Positions 6,948-12,573 of a DNA stretch of 18,979 nucleotides are shown piece by piece. The stretch's first letter is position 1, and every line of letters begins with the position of its first letter. The notes under the pieces are model-generated. The model did not search any database and had not been told where the DNA came from. It worked only from the letters and a program-made list of their open reading frames with translations. The translations under genes were made by a program, and so were the position numbers. The stretch is from JBKPCD01 sp046727175 (GTDB lineage Bacteria; Acidobacteriota; Vicinamibacteria; Vicinamibacterales; 2-12-FULL-66-21), in contig JBKPCD010000304.1 in the NCBI GenBank assembly GCA_046727175.1, forward strand, positions 1 to 18,979, read 5' to 3'.

Positions 6948-8186
6948 ATGCGACCCCTAGCCGTAATCGTTGCCCAGCTGTGCGCCACTCTGTCGCTCGC
7001 CCTCCCCGTTCATACGCAGGCACCCGCCGACACCGTCTCGCCGCGTGCGAAACAACTGCACGACCAGGCGATCGTCGTCGACTCCCACGACGACACGACG
7101 CAGCGGCTGGTGTTCGACAAGGCCTTCGACATCGCGAAGCGCAACGCGAACGGCAACATCGACATCCCGCGAATGCGCGAGGGAGGGCTCGACGCGCTCT
7201 TCTTTTCGATCTGGGTGCCGAGCGACGTCACGGGCCCGATTGCCGTCAAGCGCGCGTTGCAACAGATTGACGCCGTCCGGGAAGCCGTCCGCACGCACCC
7301 GAACGACCTGCTGCTGGCGACCACGGCGGCAGACGTACGGCGGGCGGCGACCGACCACAAGATCGCCGCGCTGATGGGCATGGAAGGCGGTCACATGATC
7401 GACGACGATCTGGGACTGCTGCGTGACTACGCCACCCTCGGCGTCCGTTATCTCACGCTCACGCACTTCAAGAACAACAACTGGGCCGACTCCTCGACGG
7501 ACAAGCCTGCGCACGACGGTCTGATGGACTTCGGCAAGGACGTCGTCCGCGAGCTGAATCGCCTCGGCGTGATGGTCGACATCTCGCACGTGGCCGACAA
7601 GACGTTCTATGATGCGTTGCAGGTCACCACGGCGCCTGTGATCGCGTCGCACTCGTCCTGCCGCGCGATCGCGAATCATCCCCGCAACATGAGCGACGAC
7701 ATGCTGCGCGCGCTCGCGAAGAACGGCGGCGTCGTGATGATCAACTACCACGCGGCGTTCCTCAGCGAGGAGTTCAGGGTCGCGAGTGAAAAGCTCTCTG
7801 GTGATGTCGTCGCGGCAATGGACGCGATGTCGAAGAAGTGCGGCGGGAACGAAGCGTGTTCGACGATGGAGAGCGAGCGAGTCAATCACGAGGCGATGGT
7901 GAAGGGCCAGCTCCCGAAGGTGACATGGGACACGATCATCGAGCACATCGATCACGCGGTGAAAGTTGCTGGAGTCGATCACGTGGGGCTCGGATCCGAC
8001 TTTGATGGCGCCACGATGCCGCTCGGGATGGAAGATGCGTCGAAGCTGCCCAGGATCACAGATGCGCTGCTGAAGAAGGGCTATTCCGAGATGGACGTGC
8101 AGAGAATCCTCGGCGGGAACATTCTGCGGGTGATGGAGCAGGTCGAACGCGCGGCCGCCGGCGCGGGGAAGACAGGCTCCCGTTGA
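6948..8186 (+). CDS. Secreted M19 (renal-type) membrane dipeptidase homologue
   Basis: A 412-residue zinc peptidase of family M19, which hydrolyses dipeptides (some members act on D-residues or N-acylated amino acids). A signal peptide covers about 1-24 (PLAVIVAQLCATLSLALPVHTQA). The metal ligands of the family are visible: His47-x-Asp49 (VDSHDD), Glu146 in ALMGMEGGH, His214 in DISHV, His235 in IASHSSCRA and Asp351 in GLGSDFDG. A Cys-bearing insert (KKCGGNEAC, about 297-304) may form a disulphide. Length and motif order match the family. The stop TGA at 8184-8186 overlaps the TTG start of the response regulator, so translation may be coupled, although no functional link is obvious. Confidence 0.92.
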   Translation: MRPLAVIVAQLCATLSLALPVHTQAPADTVSPRAKQLHDQAIVVDSHDDTTQRLVFDKAFDIAKRNANGNIDIPRMREGGLDALFFSIWVPSDVTGPIAVKRALQQIDAVREAVRTHPNDLLLATTAADVRRAATDHKIAALMGMEGGHMIDDDLGLLRDYATLGVRYLTLTHFKNNNWADSSTDKPAHDGLMDFGKDVVRELNRLGVMVDISHVADKTFYDALQVTTAPVIASHSSCRAIANHPRNMSDDMLRALAKNGGVVMINYHAAFLSEEFRVASEKLSGDVVAAMDAMSKKCGGNEACSTMESERVNHEAMVKGQLPKVTWDTIIEHIDHAVKVAGVDHVGLGSDFDGATMPLGMEDASKLPRITDALLKKGYSEMDVQRILGGNILRVMEQVERAAAGAGKTGSR

Positions 8187-8584
8187 GAGACCGGAAGCCG
8201 TTGACGCGTGTCGACCGGCTCGTGCTGTTCGTGGAGGACAATGACGACCTGCGCGAGGTGTTCGTGGAGCTGGTGAATGTCGTTCTCGGGCGCCGCTGCG
8301 TCGGCGTACGCAGCTACGAGGAGCTGGTGGCACTTGGTGAGAAAGCGCTCGGGTGCGCTGTAGCGGTCCTGGACATCAATCTCGGTCCCAACCGTCCGTC
8401 CGGCGTCGATGCGTACACGTGGCTGCGCGACAACGGCTACACGGGGCGCATTGTCTTTCTCACCGGCCACGCCACCTCTCACCCCCTCGTGGTCGAGGCG
8501 AACCGAACCGGCGACGCCGAGATCTTCTCGAAACCGATTGACCCCGATCGTCTCCACCTGCTCATTGACGGGGGCAGCCAGTGA
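8183..8584 (+). CDS. Single-domain response regulator
   Basis: A 133-residue CheY-like receiver with no output domain. The acidic pocket is Glu18/Asp19, the phosphorylation site is Asp64 in AVLDINLGP, the switch Thr94 lies in FLTGHA, and the conserved Lys117 lies in FSKP. The start is taken as TTG 8183, overlapping the dipeptidase stop. TTG 8201 and GTG 8207 are weaker alternatives that would still keep the whole receiver. The stop overlaps the GTG start of the next gene (GTGA), so the two are coupled and presumably act as a pair. With no DNA-binding domain, it would signal by protein-protein contact or pass phosphate along a relay. Confidence 0.88.
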   Translation: MRDRKPLTRVDRLVLFVEDNDDLREVFVELVNVVLGRRCVGVRSYEELVALGEKALGCAVAVLDINLGPNRPSGVDAYTWLRDNGYTGRIVFLTGHATSHPLVVEANRTGDAEIFSKPIDPDRLHLLIDGGSQ

Positions 8585-9516
8585 TCGTTCCTCCCGATCT
8601 GGCGGCAAGGCACGCCTGGCGAGGAGCGATGGTGGCCGCCGCGCTCAATGCGGTGTGCATGCCGGGTGACTTGTTGCTCGCCCGCGACATTCCAGACATG
8701 CCGTGGTATCCCGCCGTCATGTCGGCTGTCGTCGCGGTCGGCCTCATCGTACTGCTGCTCGTTCGGCGGCAGCGAGTGACCGTTCGACTCGGGTCCAGCG
8801 TCTTTCTGATCAACACGGCCACGATCCTGGTAGCTCTCTGGATCACCAGTCGTTACTGGGCGGCGGCCGGACGGCCGTGGACGCCTTTTCAAGCGAACAA
8901 GCTCGGGGCGCTCGCTGTCCCGCTGCTGGCGCCCGAGCTGGGCGTCGGCCTCGTCGCGATCGTCGGGTTCGCCGCGACGGCCATCGGCAGGTTCTACTTC
9001 CTTGATTCCGATATTCAGCGCGGGTTCCCGGTGGGCGAGCCGTGGACCGTGCTGCCGTACGCGCTCTTTGGCGGCGTGCTCCTCGTGTACCGCCTGCGCG
9101 GTCTGTCGCTCGAGCGCGAGATGTTGCGTGTGCACGCCGAAGCTGCCGCAGCCGAGCAGCAGGCGCGAGTCTTCCTTCGCCTGCGCGATTACGCCAACAC
9201 GCCCATCCAGACGATCGCCTTCACGGCCAGGTTGATACGGCAGCGCAGTCCGGATCTCGGAGCACTGGTCGATCGCCTGGAACGCGCAGCCGGACGGCTG
9301 ACGCAACTGAGCCGCGCGCTTACGCGTTACCAGTCCAAGCACAAGGGGAGCGCGAACGACGAATCGCCGGATTCCAGGGTCTCGGTTCCCGGTTCCCGGT
9401 TCCCGGTTCGAGTGCCCGGTTCGGAGCGGTCATCGGAACCACGAACCACGAACGGGCAATCGGAAGCACGAGAACCGGGAACCTCTCAGCTCGTCAACCG
9501 AATTCCGGACCTGTGA
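8581..9516 (+). CDS. Membrane sensor with DHp-like helix but no ATPase domain
   Basis: A 311-residue protein starting at GTG 8581, overlapping the receiver gene by four bases. Hydrophobic segments near 14-33, 42-61, 72-90, 105-135 and 155-171 suggest five or six membrane helices. A helical linker rich in Ala/Glu follows, then RDYANTPIQTIAF (202-214) and a second helix, DLGALVDRLERAAGRLTQLS. That layout matches a histidine kinase dimerisation domain, with Arg202-Asp203 where His-Glu or His-Asp is usual. No HATPase_c motifs (N, G1, F, G2 boxes) follow. Instead, residues from about 266 are encoded by a GGTTCCC repeat. Either it is a degenerate or truncated kinase, or it is a membrane anchor or phosphotransfer scaffold for the receiver. 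Two-component role is inferred from the gene pairing. Confidence 0.72.
   Translation: MIVPPDLAARHAWRGAMVAAALNAVCMPGDLLLARDIPDMPWYPAVMSAVVAVGLIVLLLVRRQRVTVRLGSSVFLINTATILVALWITSRYWAAAGRPWTPFQANKLGALAVPLLAPELGVGLVAIVGFAATAIGRFYFLDSDIQRGFPVGEPWTVLPYALFGGVLLVYRLRGLSLEREMLRVHAEAAAAEQQARVFLRLRDYANTPIQTIAFTARLIRQRSPDLGALVDRLERAAGRLTQLSRALTRYQSKHKGSANDESPDSRVSVPGSRFPVRVPGSERSSEPRTTNGQSEAREPGTSQLVNRIPDL
9376..9483. repeat. GGTTCCC repeat with inverted partner, in the sensor gene 3' end
   Basis: Four tandem 7-base GGTTCCC/GGTTCG-type units run from 9384 to 9410. The exact 12-base complement, GAACCGGGAACC, is at 9472-9483, with GAACCAC units at about 9437-9448 between them. The segment can fold as a long, imperfect hairpin. 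It encodes the low-complexity tail of the sensor (Ser/Arg/Pro/Gly). A closely related element lies at 18729-18818 after another gene, which shows this is a dispersed family rather than part of the sensor. Confidence 0.75.
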
Positions 9517-10348
9517 TCGCGTACACGCGCGCCGGCTGTCCAGGTCTATCCAAGCGGCCGCGATGCATGCGCAGAAACGGGCGTTCGATCGCGAACCCGC
9601 TGGCCGACAGCGTCTTCCTCCATGTCTCCTGCGCATCGGGGACATCGATGAAGAACGCGCGATCGAAGTGCGCGTCGAGACACGATTCGAGAAGCGCGCG
9701 AGCCGTCTCGCCGTCATCCGCGATCAACGGGCCGAGTTGCTCGCGCACGTGGCCGTGACGGCCGAACAGATAGCCGCGCAGGCCGTCTCGCTCGACAACC
9801 CACGCGTACTCAGGTGCATCGTCGGCAAGGCGCTCGAGCAGGGTCGTTCGCGGCGCTCCGAAGGCGCACAGGTCCAGGACACGAATCGCCTGCCAATCTG
9901 CGCGCTCGAGTCGTCGCGCTCCAGACCCGCGCGCTTGTCGTGATGCCCTCGGTGTGATAAACCAGCGCGCGAGTCCGTACTCACCGACGAATCCAAGCTT
10001 CCGATACAGCACTTCGCCGGCTGGTGTTGCATCGAGCCGAGCGGTGGTCGCCGCCGGAACGAGGTCGAGTCCGCGATGGAGCAGGAGCGTACCGACGCCC
10101 CTTCCCCGCGCTGCCGGGTCGACCAGGACCATCGAGATCCACGCGAACGAACCGTAGGGCATGACCGCGACCGTTCCGACGACACTGCCGTTCCTTTCTG
10201 CGACGATCGCGCTGTCCGGCGCGGTGGTCAGGAAGATCTCCCAATCCCGTTCCGTCTGATTCCAGCCGCTGGCGCGACACAGCGACATCCCGGCAGCAAC
10301 ATCCGCCATCGTCATCTCGCGCAGCGACACGCCGGGAACAGTCGTCAT
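9494..10348 (-). CDS. Two-domain GNAT N-acetyltransferase (YitH/HsvA-like)
   Basis: A 284-residue cytosolic protein. The N-terminal half (about 1-130) is a GNAT domain that would transfer an acetyl group from acetyl-CoA. The pyrophosphate-binding motif is seen as RGRGVGTLLL (about 82-91), and ATPAGEVLYRKLGF is the usual helix-strand that follows. The C-terminal half carries a second GNAT-like fold of the type named Acetyltransf_18, seen in YitH and HsvA relatives. The acceptor substrate is unknown. ATG 10348 was taken as the start. The 3' end overlaps the 3' end of the sensor gene by 23 bases, and the 5' end faces the epimerase-like gene across a 26-base gap containing a shared -10 region. 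Confidence 0.85.
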   Translation of the reverse strand: MTTVPGVSLREMTMADVAAGMSLCRASGWNQTERDWEIFLTTAPDSAIVAERNGSVVGTVAVMPYGSFAWISMVLVDPAARGRGVGTLLLHRGLDLVPAATTARLDATPAGEVLYRKLGFVGEYGLARWFITPRASRQARGSGARRLERADWQAIRVLDLCAFGAPRTTLLERLADDAPEYAWVVERDGLRGYLFGRHGHVREQLGPLIADDGETARALLESCLDAHFDRAFFIDVPDAQETWRKTLSASGFAIERPFLRMHRGRLDRPGQPARVYAITGPEFG

Positions 10349-10358
10349 CGGAACGCAT

Positions 10359-10365
10359 CATAATA
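10359..10365. promoter_or_regulatory. Overlapping divergent -10 elements (GNAT / epimerase-like)
   Basis: CATAAT (10359-10364) reads rightward and ends ten bases before the epimerase-like ATG at 10375. On the opposite strand TATTAT (plus 10360-10365) ends eleven bases before the GNAT ATG at 10348. The two hexamers share five base pairs. The whole gap is only 26 bases, so both transcripts must have very short leaders and any -35 contacts would lie inside the opposite gene. A symmetric bidirectional promoter is the simplest reading. Confidence 0.45.
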
Positions 10366-10374
10366 GGTTCGCGC

Positions 10375-11409
10375 ATGGCGCTTCCGGCCACGATTCGCGA
10401 TGTCGGTCATCTCGAGGAGCTGCTGAGCGAGCCGTCTGCGCAGGCCGTTGCGGCAATCCGTCGAGTAGACGGCGACGTGATCGTGCTTGGCGTCGCGGGA
10501 AAGATGGGCCCGACGCTCGCGCGCATGGCGCGGCGTGCGATGGACGCGGCCGCCGTGTCGCGCCGTGTCATCGGTGTCTCGCGATTCTCGTCGCCGGATC
10601 AGCAGCGCGCGCTCGAGGCGCACGGCATCGAGACGATTCGCTGCGATCTTCTCGACGCGACGGCGCTCGCACGTCTGCCAGACGCGCCGAATGTGATCTA
10701 CATGGCCGGACGGAAGTTCGGATCGACCAGCGACGAGCCGTTGACGTGGGCCATGAACACGCATCTGCCGACGGTCGTCTGCAGTCGGTATCGCGGGAGC
10801 CGAATCGTCGCGTTCTCGACGGGAAACGTCTACGGCCTGGTGTCTCAGGGCCGAGGCGGATCGCGCGAGGATGACGTGCCCGCGCCGATTGGCGAGTACG
10901 CGATGAGCTGCCTTGGCCGCGAACGGATGTTCGAGTACTTCAGCCATGCGCTCGGGATTCCGGTCGCGATTCTTCGACTGAACTATGCGACAGAAATGCG
11001 ATACGGTGTGCTCGTCGATCTCGCCGGCCGCGTCGTCCGTCGCGAGCCCATCGATCTGACGATGGGACACTTCAACGTGATCTGGCAGGCTGATGCAAAC
11101 GCGATGGCGCTGGCTGCGCTCGAGCACGCCGCGACGCCGCCGGCGATTGTCAACATTGCGGGCCCGGAGGAACTGAGCGTGCGAACAGTGTGCGCCCAAA
11201 TCGCACGTGAACTGAGCGTGGATGTCTCGTTCAGCGGGAAGGAAGCCGACGACGCGCTCCTGAGCAACGGATCGCGCGGGTGGATGCTCCTGGGCCGCCC
11301 GCGTGTCGACGCCGGTCGGCTGATTGCATGGACGGCGGATTGGGTTCGTCGCGGTGGCGAGCAGCTCGGCAAGCCGACACACTTCGAGTCACGGGCGGGC
11401 CGGTTCTAG
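10375..11409 (+). CDS. NAD(P)-binding epimerase/dehydratase-like protein
   Basis: A 344-residue protein with an extended short-chain dehydrogenase (SDR) fold. A Rossmann motif is seen as Gly39-Val-Ala-Gly-Lys-Met-Gly45, followed by VIYMAGRKFGSTSD and VAFSTGNVYGL, which match the SDR active-site loop. The catalytic Tyr175 is in EYAMSCLGRER, but the Lys four residues on is replaced by Cys179, so the canonical Y-x-x-x-K is incomplete. I recall relatives with the same EYA-x-SCLGRE stretch, so this may be a family trait. It heads a plus-strand run with the aldolase-like gene (99-base gap with a hairpin repeat) and amidohydrolase, suggesting joint catabolism of a sugar acid or similar. Substrate unknown. 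Confidence 0.82.
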   Translation: MALPATIRDVGHLEELLSEPSAQAVAAIRRVDGDVIVLGVAGKMGPTLARMARRAMDAAAVSRRVIGVSRFSSPDQQRALEAHGIETIRCDLLDATALARLPDAPNVIYMAGRKFGSTSDEPLTWAMNTHLPTVVCSRYRGSRIVAFSTGNVYGLVSQGRGGSREDDVPAPIGEYAMSCLGRERMFEYFSHALGIPVAILRLNYATEMRYGVLVDLAGRVVRREPIDLTMGHFNVIWQADANAMALAALEHAATPPAIVNIAGPEELSVRTVCAQIARELSVDVSFSGKEADDALLSNGSRGWMLLGRPRVDAGRLIAWTADWVRRGGEQLGKPTHFESRAGRF

Positions 11410-11439
11410 CGAATCGACCATGTCGGGCGTTTCACGGGA

Positions 11440-11496
11440 TTGTAGGGCGCGGTCTTCAGACCGCGCCTGGCGGGCCTTGAAAGCCCCGCGCTACAA
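11440..11496. repeat. Two-hairpin repeat flanked by TTGTAG/CTACAA
   Basis: A 57-base element fills the gap between the epimerase-like and aldolase-like genes. Outer arms TTGTAG (11440-11445) and CTACAA (11491-11496) are exact complements. Inside are a perfect 10-bp stem, GGCGCGGTCT-TC-AGACCGCGCC (11446-11467), and a second stem around GCGGGCCTT-GA-AAGCCCCGC (11470-11489) with one mismatch. The predicted fold is a three-way junction. There is no T-run, so a simple intrinsic terminator is unlikely. It looks like a REP/BIME-like or small non-autonomous element, ending 12 bases before the next start codon. Confidence 0.72.
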
Positions 11497-11508
11497 CCAA
11501 TAGGTACG

Positions 11509-12573
11509 ATGGGCGAAATTCCAAACAACATCAGGGCAGCGCTTCAGGACGGGCGTGTCATTCCCGCGCACCCGCTCGCGCTCGACGCGAACGGCGCATT
11601 CGACGAGTGCCATCAACGAGCGCTGACGCGTTACTACTCGGCGGCGGGCGCCGGCGGCCTTGCCGTGGGCGTTCACACGACCCAGTTCGCGATTCGCGAT
11701 CGCAAGGTTGGTCTGTTCGAGCCGGTACTCGCGATTGCGGCCGAAGAGATGGATCGCGCGGACGCGCATCGCTCCGAGCCGCTGATTCGTATTGGCGGCA
11801 TCTGTGGACGGACCGACCAGGCGCTCGGCGAAGCCGATCTCCTCGCGAGGCTCGGCTACCATGCCGGTCTGCTGAGCCTCGCGGCGCTTTCGGACGCCGA
11901 CGATGCGGCGCTTATCATTCACTGCGAGGCCGTCGGTGCGCGCATTCCGATCGTCGGGTTCTATCTGCAGTCGTCGGTCGGCGGCCGTCCGCTCTCGTAC
12001 GCGTTCTGGCGGCGGTTGGTCGAGATTCCTGCGGTCGTCGCCATCAAGATCGCACCATTCAACAGATATCAAACGCTCGACGTCATTCGCGCAGTCGTCG
12101 ACGCCGGCCGCGATGACATCGCGCTGTACACGGGGAATGACGATTCGATCGTCGCCGACCTCGTAACACCGTTCGGATTCGAGGCGAATGGCCGAACGAG
12201 CCGGCGGCGAATCGTTGGCGGGCTGCTCGGCCATTGGGCTGTGTGGACGAAGGGCGCGGTGCAGCTGCTCGCTGATTGTCGTGCAGCGGTCTGCAGCGGG
12301 CAAGTACAAGCGACGCTTCTCCAACGCGGCGCCGAAATCACTGACGCGAATGCCGCTTTCTTCGATGCCGCCAATCGCTTCGCGGGCTGCATCGCCGGCA
12401 TCCAGGAGGTCCTCCGTCGTCAGGGCCTCGTGGCGAGCGGGCGGTGCCTGGATCCGCACGAGACGCTCAGCCAGGGCCAGGCGGCCGAGATCGATCGCGT
12501 CTGCCGCGCCTATCCGCACCTGGCGGACGACGAGTTCGTGACAGCGAATCTCGAGGAGTGGATGCGATGTTGA
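11509..12573 (+). CDS. Dihydrodipicolinate synthase-family (DapA/NanA) aldolase-like protein
   Basis: A 354-residue TIM-barrel class I aldolase or dehydratase of the DapA/NanA superfamily. The Schiff-base Lys180 lies in VVAIKIAPFNRYQTL and the conserved Tyr152 in VGFYLQSSVGG, with GGLAVGVHTTQFA (about residue 49-61) near the substrate loop. It is longer than true DapA (about 290), and its neighbours are catabolic, so lysine synthesis is unlikely; a sugar-acid or keto-acid lyase is more plausible. The start ATG at 11509 has only a weak ribosome site (TAGG). Its last seven bases overlap the amidohydrolase start at 12567, pointing to translational coupling. The epimerase-like gene lies upstream across a hairpin repeat. 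Confidence 0.87.
   Translation: MGEIPNNIRAALQDGRVIPAHPLALDANGAFDECHQRALTRYYSAAGAGGLAVGVHTTQFAIRDRKVGLFEPVLAIAAEEMDRADAHRSEPLIRIGGICGRTDQALGEADLLARLGYHAGLLSLAALSDADDAALIIHCEAVGARIPIVGFYLQSSVGGRPLSYAFWRRLVEIPAVVAIKIAPFNRYQTLDVIRAVVDAGRDDIALYTGNDDSIVADLVTPFGFEANGRTSRRRIVGGLLGHWAVWTKGAVQLLADCRAAVCSGQVQATLLQRGAEITDANAAFFDAANRFAGCIAGIQEVLRRQGLVASGRCLDPHETLSQGQAAEIDRVCRAYPHLADDEFVTANLEEWMRC

Noticed and set aside
6957..8333. Minus-strand open frame of 458 residues
   Set aside because: Antisense shadow of the M19 dipeptidase; no domain recognised.
9376..9483. Possible CRISPR array or tandem-repeat locus
   Set aside because: The 7-base units have no spacers of constant length and no cas genes are nearby.
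9517..10348. A separate ATPase domain that might complete the sensor downstream
   Set aside because: The region codes for the GNAT protein on the other strand; no HATPase_c motif appears in any plus-strand frame that I could see.
12444..12566. Upstream extension of the amidohydrolase frame
   Set aside because: It lies inside the aldolase-like gene, while ATG 12567 has GAGGAG upstream and a signal peptide starts there.
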